Origin: JAZKFR01 sp040386295
Lineage (GTDB): Bacteria > Pseudomonadota > Gammaproteobacteria > Burkholderiales > Rhodocyclaceae
Direction: 5' to 3'
NCBI GenBank assembly: GCA_040386295.1
Contig: JAZKFR010000022.1
Span: 1 to 10,444 of the forward strand
Length of the DNA stretch: 10,444 bases
The position numbers were made by a program, and so were the translations under genes. Shown here in pieces: positions 1 through 5,732 of the stretch; position 1 is the stretch's first letter, and every line of letters begins with the position of its first letter. Below the pieces are notes generated by a model, which was not told where the DNA came from, made no database searches, and was given only the letters and a program-made list of their open reading frames with translations.

Positions 1-833
1 TCCCGGCGCCGATCAGCTTGCGCGTTAATCCAAATGTGGATGCCAAGACACACCCTTATATTTCGACAGGTCTCAAAGAGAACAAATTTGGCGTGGCTTA
101 TGAAGAGGCGCGCGCGCTCTATCGGCACGCTGCCAGTTTGCCGAACTTGCGGGTGCACGGGATCGATTGCCATATTGGTTCGCAATTACTCGATCCGGCG
201 CCTTTTGCTGAGGCGCTCGATAAAATATTGCTTCTGGTCGATCAGCTCAGCGCCGATGGCATTAGCTTGCGCCACATTGATTTGGGTGGCGGTTTGGGCA
301 TTGCTTATCGTGACGAGGTGGTGCCCAGTGTCGCTTCCTATTTGCAACCGCTATTAGACAAACTAAAAGGGCGGCAACTCAAAGTCTTACTAGAGCCTGG
401 TCGCCGCTTGGTGGGGAACGCCGGGGTGCTCTTAACCCGCGTCGAATATCTGAAGCCGGGCGAACTGAAAAATTTTGCGATTGTCGATGCGGCAATGAAT
501 GACCTGGCGCGTCCCGCGCTTTATGACGCTTGGCACGACATTCGCCCGCTTATTCCGCGCGCAGGCGCTGCACAGTCTTGGCAGATCGTCGGTCCGGTTT
601 GTGAGTCAGGCGACTTCCTGGGACACGATCGTTTGCTAGATTTGCGTGCTGATGACCTCTTAGCGGTCATGTCAGCGGGTGCTTACGGTATGGCGATGAG
701 TTCAAATTACAACACCAGGCCGCGTGCGGCTGAGGTTCTGGTTGACGGGGACAAAATGCACCTAGTCCGCCGTCGTGAAACGGTTGAATCGCTGTATGCC
801 CTAGAAAGCTGCTTGCCAGACGCGACGCACTAG
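1..833 (+). CDS. lysA: Diaminopimelate decarboxylase, C-terminal part (5' end outside window)
   Basis: This PLP-dependent enzyme decarboxylates meso-diaminopimelate to L-lysine, the last step of lysine synthesis, in the cytoplasm. The frame is open from the first base (first full codon at 3) and ends with TAG at 831-833. About 277 residues are visible of a family length near 415, so the N-terminal part with the PLP-binding lysine is missing. Visible family motifs are ISLRVNPNVD at the left edge, HIGSQ, the glycine-rich DLGGGLGI loop that binds the PLP phosphate, EPGR (393-404), CESGD with the active-site cysteine at codon 600-602, and the closing YGMAMSSNYN segment. A TTG at 18 could be read as a start but lies inside the conserved barrel, so the gene is simply cut. 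argB follows 73 bases later with no clear terminator between, so cotranscription is possible. Ornithine decarboxylase is a relative, but the CESGDFLG and NYN segments favour LysA. Confidence 0.96.
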   Translation, partial: PAPISLRVNPNVDAKTHPYISTGLKENKFGVAYEEARALYRHAASLPNLRVHGIDCHIGSQLLDPAPFAEALDKILLLVDQLSADGISLRHIDLGGGLGIAYRDEVVPSVASYLQPLLDKLKGRQLKVLLEPGRRLVGNAGVLLTRVEYLKPGELKNFAIVDAAMNDLARPALYDAWHDIRPLIPRAGAAQSWQIVGPVCESGDFLGHDRLLDLRADDLLAVMSAGAYGMAMSSNYNTRPRAAEVLVDGDKMHLVRRRETVESLYALESCLPDATH

Positions 834-906
834 CAGTCAATAAACCTAATAGACCTTAATCGGTACAAATTGACACCCTGCCGAAATTTTTCACGGAACG
901 CTGCTC

Positions 907-1797
907 ATGACCCAACAGACGACCACTCCAGCTGACCAAGCCGCCATTTTGGCCGAGGCCTTGCCGTATATTCAACGTTTTCACGGCAAGACGATTGTCG
1001 TGAAATACGGCGGCAACGCGATGACCGACCAAAGGCTCAAGCAATGCTTCGCACGCGATTTGATGCTGCTTAAGTTAGTTGGGATGAACGTTGTTTTAGT
1101 GCATGGCGGTGGTCCGCAGATTGAAAGTTTTTTGGCGCGCGTCGGCAAAAAAGGCGTGTTTGTTCAGGGTATGCGCGTAACCGATGCGGAAACCATGGAC
1201 ATAGTTGAAATGGTGCTGGGGGGCCATGTCAATAAAGAGGTTGTCAGTTTGATCAATCAGGCGGGGGGGCGGGCGCTTGGACTCACAGGTAAGGACAGCC
1301 ACTTTATTCGCGCACGGAAATTATTGTTACCGAATAAAGACCCTGCTGGCGCCCCGATCGATATTGGCCAGGTGGGTGAAATTGTTTCGATCGACCCTTC
1401 TTTAATCATGCACCTAGAAGCTGGTGGGTTTATCCCGGTGATTGCGCCGATTGGGGTTGGTGAGCACGGAGAAACCTACAACATCAACGCAGATGTGGTG
1501 GCCGGCAAAATTGCCGAGGTACTCAAGGCCGAGAAATTGGTGCTCCTGACCAACACGGCGGGCGTGCTCGATCAGAGCGGTAATTTGCTGACGGGGATCA
1601 CGCCGCAGCAAATTGATGCCATGGTCAATGACGGTACGCTGTCCGGTGGCATGTTGCCCAAAATCAGCGCGGCGCTTGATGCCGCACGCCATGGTGTACG
1701 CCGTGTGCACATCATTGACGGTCGTGTTGAGCATGCGTTGTTGCTTGAGATACTGACCGATCACGGCGTTGGGACCATGATCCGTAGTGGCGTTTAA
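907..1797 (+). CDS. argB: Acetylglutamate kinase (N-acetyl-L-glutamate 5-phosphotransferase)
   Basis: This enzyme phosphorylates N-acetylglutamate with ATP, the second step of arginine synthesis, in the cytoplasm. The 296-residue product is full length for the amino-acid kinase family. Residues 33-39 (KYGGNAM) carry the phosphate-binding lysine and glycines, and 65-72 (VHGGGPQI) form the acetylglutamate-binding loop. Later come a GKDSHFIRARK segment, NINADVVAGKIAE, a LTNTAGVLD nucleotide-binding stretch and LSGGMLPKI with the second catalytic lysine. The N-terminus is extended by about 20 residues ahead of LPYIQRF and resembles the N-helix of hexameric, arginine-inhibited kinases such as the Pseudomonas enzyme. 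The C-terminal HGVGTMI also fits that group, so feedback inhibition by arginine is likely (inference). The ATG at 907 gives the expected N-terminus, although its Shine-Dalgarno sequence is weak (CGGAA about 8 bases upstream). No ArgR box was recognised. Confidence 0.98.
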   Translation: MTQQTTTPADQAAILAEALPYIQRFHGKTIVVKYGGNAMTDQRLKQCFARDLMLLKLVGMNVVLVHGGGPQIESFLARVGKKGVFVQGMRVTDAETMDIVEMVLGGHVNKEVVSLINQAGGRALGLTGKDSHFIRARKLLLPNKDPAGAPIDIGQVGEIVSIDPSLIMHLEAGGFIPVIAPIGVGEHGETYNINADVVAGKIAEVLKAEKLVLLTNTAGVLDQSGNLLTGITPQQIDAMVNDGTLSGGMLPKISAALDAARHGVRRVHIIDGRVEHALLLEILTDHGVGTMIRSGV

Positions 1798-2066
1798 TTC
1801 CGCTGCGCATTAGACCGGCAGCTTGTCGGATTGTTTCTTGTTGGCCTTGCATTGCCTCGCTCATGCGAATGAAGATAAATCTGTGCGCACGGTATTGTCA
1901 TCTTGCGTGTTTTGCCGAGACCCCATAAGCTGCGGCGATAGGGGTGCCTAGGGATGTCTAAGGATGTCGGTTCCCGACGTGAGCCAGCCAAACAGGAAGC
2001 TAAGCAGAATACTCCGCATTAGCGCGAATCGGTTTTTAGAACAAATAGTCTCTAGGAGCGTGTCGT
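1798..2066. promoter_or_regulatory. Intergenic region upstream of motA with decamer quasi-repeats and a hairpin
   Basis: No credible gene is seen in these 269 bases between argB and motA. Three imperfect decamers stand in exact 10-base register at 1941-1970, sharing a G-rich start and a TG(T/C)C core. They run into a 7-bp hairpin (1964-1970 with 1974-1980, one G-T pair, TTC loop). The hairpin lacks a following T tract, so it is not a typical terminator. A weak sigma70-like pair is TTGCCT (1852-1857) and GATAAA (1874-1879) with 16-base spacing. An imperfect palindrome, ATTAGCGCGAAT, lies close to motA. The region probably carries the motA promoter and its control, but which element does so is not decided by the sequence. 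Confidence 0.4.
1941..1970 (+). repeat. Three tandem decamer quasi-repeats upstream of motA
   Basis: The decamers at 1941-1950 (GGGGTGCCTA), 1951-1960 (GGGATGTCTA) and 1961-1970 (AGGATGTCGG) are imperfect direct repeats. GGATGTC occurs exactly at 1952-1958 and 1962-1968. The 10-base period would place each copy on the same face of the DNA helix, as in many operators. They lie about 97-126 bases before the motA start codon. Confidence 0.45.
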
Positions 2067-2924
2067 ATGCTTTTGATCGTCGGTTACGTCATTATTTTGG
2101 CGTCGGCTTTGGGTACCTACTCCGTGCACGGAAGCCTTGCGGCGCTTTGGGTTCCGCTTGAATACATCGCGATTATTGGCTTGACGCTGGGTGGTTTTGT
2201 CGCTGCCAATGATATGAAAGTCATTAAAGCGACGGTGGGTGCGCTGCCTGGCATTTTTAAAGGCTCTAAGTATTCAAAAGCGCTCTATATCGATCTGCTC
2301 GCGATGCTCTTCGAGGTCTTGGCTAAGGTGCGTAAAGAAGGCTTGATGTCGATTGAGTCCGACGTTGAAAATCCAGAGCAGAGTCCTGTTTTTAGCAAAT
2401 ATCCTTCTGTTTCCAGCGACCATCATGTGATGGAGTTCATCACCGATTACCTGCGCATGATGGTTGGCGGCAACCTGAATGCGCTAGAAATTGAAAATCT
2501 GATGGACATCGAAATTGATACACATCATCACGAGGCCGAGGTGCCAGGGCATGTCGTCAGTAAAGTGGGTGACGCCGTACCCGCGTTCGGGATTGTCGTT
2601 GCGGTGATGGGTGTGGTGAATGTGATGGGTTCGGTTGGTGAACCGCCTGCGGTTCTCGGCAAGATGATCGGCGGTGCGTTGGTCGGCACCTTCCTCGGCA
2701 TCCTTATTTCTTACGGTTTCGTCGCGCCAGTTGCTAGCTTGCTTGAACTGAAGGCTGCCGAAGGTTCAAAAATCTACCAGGTGATCAAGGTTGTGTTGCT
2801 TGCCTCAATGTCTGGCTATGCGCCCCCTGTCGCGGTTGAGTTTGGCCGCAAGGTTTTGTTTGCCGGAGATCGCCCGACCTTCTCCGAGCTTGAGGCGGAT
2901 CTAAAGAGCCGTAAGGGCAAGTAA
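2067..2924 (+). CDS. motA: Flagellar motor stator protein MotA (proton channel subunit)
   Basis: This inner-membrane protein forms the ion-conducting stator with MotB and pushes on rotor protein FliG. The 285 residues are close to the E. coli length (295) and align through most of it. Hydrophobic segments lie at about residues 2-20, 33-50, 167-190 and 200-222, with a large cytoplasmic loop between the second and third. Residues equivalent to the E. coli torque-generating charges are present: R89 and E97 (R90 and E98 in E. coli). The prolines of the channel are also kept, P172 in VGDAVPAFG and P221 in FVAPVA. The cytoplasmic end keeps NGYAPP-like and VEFGRK motifs (SGYAPPVAVEFGRK). The start ATG at 2067 is preceded by AGGAG at 2054-2058 with 8-base spacing. 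motB follows after an unusually long 144-base gap. Similarity is to the proton-type stator rather than the sodium-type PomA (inference from alignment by eye). Confidence 0.98.
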   Translation: MLLIVGYVIILASALGTYSVHGSLAALWVPLEYIAIIGLTLGGFVAANDMKVIKATVGALPGIFKGSKYSKALYIDLLAMLFEVLAKVRKEGLMSIESDVENPEQSPVFSKYPSVSSDHHVMEFITDYLRMMVGGNLNALEIENLMDIEIDTHHHEAEVPGHVVSKVGDAVPAFGIVVAVMGVVNVMGSVGEPPAVLGKMIGGALVGTFLGILISYGFVAPVASLLELKAAEGSKIYQVIKVVLLASMSGYAPPVAVEFGRKVLFAGDRPTFSELEADLKSRKGK

Positions 2925-3068
2925 TGCTGAGGCTGTTTCGTTTGCTGCTGGTCATGCCAATTCGCATCAAAACCGGCGCTTTTTCGCCTTCGCCTTGCCT
3001 TACTACGGCAAGCTTCTCGCCTCGTCTTCGTGCTTCGCTTCTAAGGCAAATGGGGATAAGGAGTTCGC
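2925..3068 (+). promoter_or_regulatory. Long motA-motB spacer with competing stem-loops ahead of the motB ribosome site
   Basis: motA and motB are usually almost touching, but here 144 bases separate them. The spacer is rich in TTCGCC/CTTCG-type pyrimidine runs. TTGCC at 2995-2999 can pair in two ways. One is a local 6-bp hairpin (2994-2999 with 3007-3012, 7-base loop). The other is a perfect 8-bp pairing of 2995-3002 (TTGCCTTA) with 3042-3049 (TAAGGCAA), whose right arm ends 8 bases before the motB Shine-Dalgarno AAGGAG (3058-3063). A smaller GGCG/CGCC stem lies at 2975-2988. The two main pairings exclude each other. A role in tuning motB translation is only inference, and no terminator or internal promoter was recognised. 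Confidence 0.4.
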
Positions 3069-3998
3069 ATGGCTGATGACGTCCGCCCCATTGTCATCAA
3101 GCGCATCAAGAAATTCGCCGGGGGGCATCACGGCGGCGCCTGGAAAATTGCCTACGCCGACTTTGTCACGGCAATGATGGCGTTTTTCCTCCTCATGTGG
3201 CTACTCGGTTCGACTGCGAAAGGCGATCTTGCCGGGATAGCCAGCTATTTTCAGAATCCGATGAAGGTGTCCTTAGCCGGCGGCTCGGGCAGCGGGGATA
3301 GCTCCAGCGTTTTAAAAGGCGGCGGTGCCCAGCTGACGCGCAGTACAGGGCAGGTCAAGTCCGGTGATCTCAAGTCAAAAGACAAAAAAATCAATTTAAA
3401 AGCCAGCATGTCTGAGCGTTTGCGCGAAGAGTTCGAGGCGCGTGAAAAAGCCATGTTGGCAACGGTTAAGAAAAACATCGAAGAGTTGATCGAGAAAGAC
3501 CCTGCGCTCAAACAATTCAAGAATCAGTTGTTGATCGACATCACCGACGAAGGTTTGATCATCCAAATCGTCGACGAGAAGAATCGTCCAATGTTTGACT
3601 CAAGCAGCACAGATTTGAAGCCTTATACCAAAACGATTCTTCACGAAATTGCTAAGGTGCTCAACGCAGTACCCAATAAAATCAGTCTTTCTGGGCATAC
3701 CGATGCGGCGCAGTTTGTCGGCGGCGAAAAAGGCTTCTCCAATTGGGAATTGTCGGCTAATCGAGCCAATGCCTCGCGGCGAGAATTGATTGCGGGTGGC
3801 ATGGACGAGAGCAAGGTTTTGCGGGTTATTGGTCTTGCTTCTACCGTTTTGTTTAATAAAGACGACCCATTCCATTCCAGTAATCGTCGCATCGGCATTG
3901 TTGTGATGAATAAACGATCAGAGGAAGCAATGTTGCAGGAAGGCCACAAAAAACCGCCTGAGGCCGACAGCACAGCGGTTAACGAGGAGCATCAATAG
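3069..3998 (+). CDS. motB: Flagellar motor stator protein MotB (peptidoglycan-anchored subunit)
   Basis: MotB pairs with MotA in the inner membrane and anchors the stator to peptidoglycan. The 309 residues match the E. coli length (308). A basic N-terminus and the HHGGAWKIAYADF motif lead into one membrane helix (about 28-47). D31 in YADF is the proton-binding aspartate. A plug-like stretch (about 50-65, with ASYFQNP) and a flexible Gly/Ser/Lys-rich linker follow. The C-terminal half is an OmpA-like peptidoglycan-binding domain with SGHTD at 208-212 and NWELSANRANASRREL from 225. The ATG at 3069 has AAGGAG 5 bases upstream, and the predicted N-terminus matches the family. The tail after about residue 280 is charged and variable, as usual. 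YADF and the E. coli-like NRPMF segment favour a proton-driven stator. Confidence 0.98.
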   Translation: MADDVRPIVIKRIKKFAGGHHGGAWKIAYADFVTAMMAFFLLMWLLGSTAKGDLAGIASYFQNPMKVSLAGGSGSGDSSSVLKGGGAQLTRSTGQVKSGDLKSKDKKINLKASMSERLREEFEAREKAMLATVKKNIEELIEKDPALKQFKNQLLIDITDEGLIIQIVDEKNRPMFDSSSTDLKPYTKTILHEIAKVLNAVPNKISLSGHTDAAQFVGGEKGFSNWELSANRANASRRELIAGGMDESKVLRVIGLASTVLFNKDDPFHSSNRRIGIVVMNKRSEEAMLQEGHKKPPEADSTAVNEEHQ

Positions 3999-4064
3999 CT
4001 CATAGCATTTTTTCTGTGTATATCTTTACCCCTGCTCATTGAGGCTTTGCGAAAGGTTACTTGC
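3999..4064 (+). promoter_or_regulatory. Short gap before the compact receptor, with the ribosome site that sets its start
   Basis: This gap of 66 bases contains a T-rich run just after motB (CATTTTTTC near 4005-4013), preceded by only a 3-bp GCT/AGC pairing, which is too weak to call a terminator. AAAGG at 4052-4056 is 8 bases before ATG 4065 and supports that start over the in-frame TTG at 4047. No convincing promoter was recognised. Confidence 0.4.
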
Positions 4065-5288
4065 ATGTTCCGAGTCAATCAGTTTCGCGCTCTTGCGTTT
4101 GTTTGGAGCGTCCTGGCCACAGTATTAGCGGTCTTGCTTGAGCCTTCTTTGAACACCCCCTCGTTTTTCATCACCGTCTCGGCGCTTGTTTCGGGCTGGA
4201 TACTTTTACCTTTCCTCAGCGCCTTGTTGCAATCTGGCGCCGATGAGCAAGACGCAGCACCGCACCCAGAGCAGTCAGCTTTGCTGGCTGAGGCTGGGCA
4301 AACGGTGCTCAGCTTTAGTCAATCCTTAACGCACCAATGTGCTAGCGCGCATGCAGAGCTTGTCCGCACACAAACGATTTTCAGCGAAGCGGTCGCACAA
4401 ATTATCACCAGCTTCCAGGCACTGACCGATCAGTCAAAGCGCCAACAATCTTTAGGCCTCACCGTTATCAGCTCGCAGCGTCGGGGCAACTCAGACGAAC
4501 ACTCGGAAGGAACGGTCGATTTTGCTGATTTTGCCGAACGCACATCGGCAACCTTGCAAAATTTTGTTGATAACGTCGTACAGAGCTCAAAGCTGGGTAT
4601 AGAGTTGGTCGAGCTAACCGAAGACATTTCAGGTCAGGCTGGTGCCATCCTCGGCATGCTGGGAGAAATCGAAGGCATCTCGAAACAAACCAATTTATTG
4701 GCACTCAATGCCGCTATTGAAGCAGCACGCGCTGGAGAAGCAGGCCGTGGCTTTGCCGTCGTGGCTGACGAAGTGCGCGATTTATCTGGTCGTACCTCGC
4801 ACTTCAGTCGGCAGATCCGTAGCCGTGTGGACCAGATGCAAGATTCGATCAAGCACACCGAGGTGACGATTAGAAGCATGGCGGCACAAGATATGACCTT
4901 TGCGCTGACCTCAATGCGCGACGTCAAAGTAACGATGGAACGGGTAAAAGTCATCAATCAGCGCACACAAGCATCCGTCGTTGAAATGCAAGCGATTGCC
5001 GAGACGATTGATCAGCATGTCGGCCAGGCGGTCATGTCCTTACAAGTGCAAGACATGGTGACGCAACTGATCACCCATGTGAGCAAACGTTTAAACGCCT
5101 TGCAATCGCTCTCACACGAGCTTGAGCAACTGCCATCAGCGCTGCAAGGTGGTGCCGGCAACTATGTTGAAAGCGTGCGTGAACACCTGGCAATCATTCA
5201 TTCGCGCCTGGAACAAATGGCGCAGGAAACTGAGCACAACCCGGTACAGCAAAGCAGTACAAGCGAAGGTGATGTGGACTTGTTTTAA
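4065..5288 (+). CDS. Compact methyl-accepting-type receptor with two membrane helices and no sensor domain
   Basis: The 407-residue protein has two hydrophobic helices (about 9-25 and 34-55) joined by a loop of roughly eight residues, so there is no room for a periplasmic ligand domain. After a long, probably coiled-coil stretch comes the conserved receptor hairpin tip: SKQTNLLALNAAIEAARAGE from residue 206, then GRGFAVVADEVRDLS. This tip is the CheA/CheW contact in chemoreceptors. No canonical Glu/Gln-pair methylation sites and no C-terminal CheR-binding NWETF-like pentapeptide are visible. Instead the protein ends in an acidic-hydrophobic DVDLF tail. The ATG at 4065 is chosen because AAAGG lies 8 bases upstream and the first helix then begins normally. 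cheY starts 15 bases after its stop, so the two are almost certainly cotranscribed. It probably joins or modulates the CheA array, sensing membrane or cytoplasmic state, but its signal is unknown. Confidence 0.93.
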   Translation: MFRVNQFRALAFVWSVLATVLAVLLEPSLNTPSFFITVSALVSGWILLPFLSALLQSGADEQDAAPHPEQSALLAEAGQTVLSFSQSLTHQCASAHAELVRTQTIFSEAVAQIITSFQALTDQSKRQQSLGLTVISSQRRGNSDEHSEGTVDFADFAERTSATLQNFVDNVVQSSKLGIELVELTEDISGQAGAILGMLGEIEGISKQTNLLALNAAIEAARAGEAGRGFAVVADEVRDLSGRTSHFSRQIRSRVDQMQDSIKHTEVTIRSMAAQDMTFALTSMRDVKVTMERVKVINQRTQASVVEMQAIAETIDQHVGQAVMSLQVQDMVTQLITHVSKRLNALQSLSHELEQLPSALQGGAGNYVESVREHLAIIHSRLEQMAQETEHNPVQQSSTSEGDVDLF

Positions 5289-5303
5289 TTTTGGGGATTA
5301 AAA

Positions 5304-5669
5304 ATGGCAAAGCTCATTCTCGCAGTCGATGATTCTGCGTCCATTCGTCAGATGGTTTCTTTCACGCTCAAAAGCGCGGGCTACGAAATCATCGACGCCG
5401 TCGACGGTGTAGACGGTTTGGAGAAAGCAAAAGGCAAAACAGTCGATTTGATTCTGACCGATCAGAATATGCCGCGTATGGATGGCCTCACGCTGATTCG
5501 TAGCCTGCGTGCATTAGCGCAATACAAGACCACGCCCATCCTCATGCTCACCACCGAATCGTCTGATGCCATGAAAGCACAGGGTCGTGCAGCAGGGGCG
5601 ACAGGCTGGCTGGTCAAACCTTTTGACCCACAAAAACTGATTGAAGTGGTACGCAAGGTCATCGGCTAA
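5304..5669 (+). CDS. cheY: Chemotaxis response regulator CheY
   Basis: CheY is a single receiver domain that takes phosphate from CheA and binds the flagellar switch (FliM) to change motor rotation. The 121 residues are the family length, with no output domain. The acidic pocket is D9 and D10, the phosphorylation site is D53 (in LTDQNMP), the switch threonine is T83 (in MLTTES) and the conserved lysine is K105 in VKPF. W102 occupies the position of the aromatic switch residue (Y106 in E. coli). The ATG at 5304 is preceded by GGGGA at 5293-5297 with 6-base spacing. It sits 15 bases after the compact receptor and 63 bases before cheA, which supports a CheA-linked role. A second cheY may exist elsewhere in the che cluster, as in many betaproteobacteria. 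Confidence 0.96.
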   Translation: MAKLILAVDDSASIRQMVSFTLKSAGYEIIDAVDGVDGLEKAKGKTVDLILTDQNMPRMDGLTLIRSLRALAQYKTTPILMLTTESSDAMKAQGRAAGATGWLVKPFDPQKLIEVVRKVIG

Positions 5670-5720
5670 ACGCCCAGACAAGACAGCAAAGCCGCAACAC
5701 AACACTCCCTGATCACGGTC

Positions 5721-5726
5721 AAAAGG
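5721..5726 (+). promoter_or_regulatory. cheA Shine-Dalgarno that selects the ATG at 5733
   Basis: AAAAGG at 5721-5726 directly abuts an in-frame ATG at 5727, so it cannot serve that codon. It is 6 bases before ATG 5733, a normal spacing. Starting at 5733 also puts the phosphorylated histidine at residue 48, as in E. coli CheA. Confidence 0.7.
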
Positions 5727-5732
5727 ATGCAC

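Noticed and set aside
870..875. Perfect TTGACA upstream of argB as a -35 promoter element
   Set aside because: The bases 17 positions downstream (893-898, ACGGAA) do not resemble a -10 box, and no better spacing gives one.
1803..1822. GCTGC/GCAGC inverted repeat as an argB terminator
   Set aside because: The stem is 5 bp with a 10-base loop and no T tract follows.
1843..1855. Sigma54-like GG...GC element with TTGCA
   Set aside because: GG (1843-1844) and GC (1854-1855) are 9 bases apart, not the 10 that sigma54 needs, and the flanks do not fit TGGCAC.
1933..1940. GGCGATAG as a flagellar sigma28 -10 element (consensus GCCGATAA)
   Set aside because: It matches only 6 of 8 bases and has no TAAA-like -35 at the right distance.
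3999..4016. Intrinsic terminator after motB
   Set aside because: A T run is present, but the only stem before it is 3 bp, which is too short to act.
4047..4064. TTG at 4047 as the start of the compact receptor
   Set aside because: The ATG at 4065 has AAAGG at a proper distance and begins just before the first membrane helix; the TTG has no ribosome site.
5727..5732. ATG at 5727 as the cheA start
   Set aside because: The AAAAGG ribosome site touches this codon, leaving no spacing; the ATG at 5733 is better placed and aligns with E. coli CheA.
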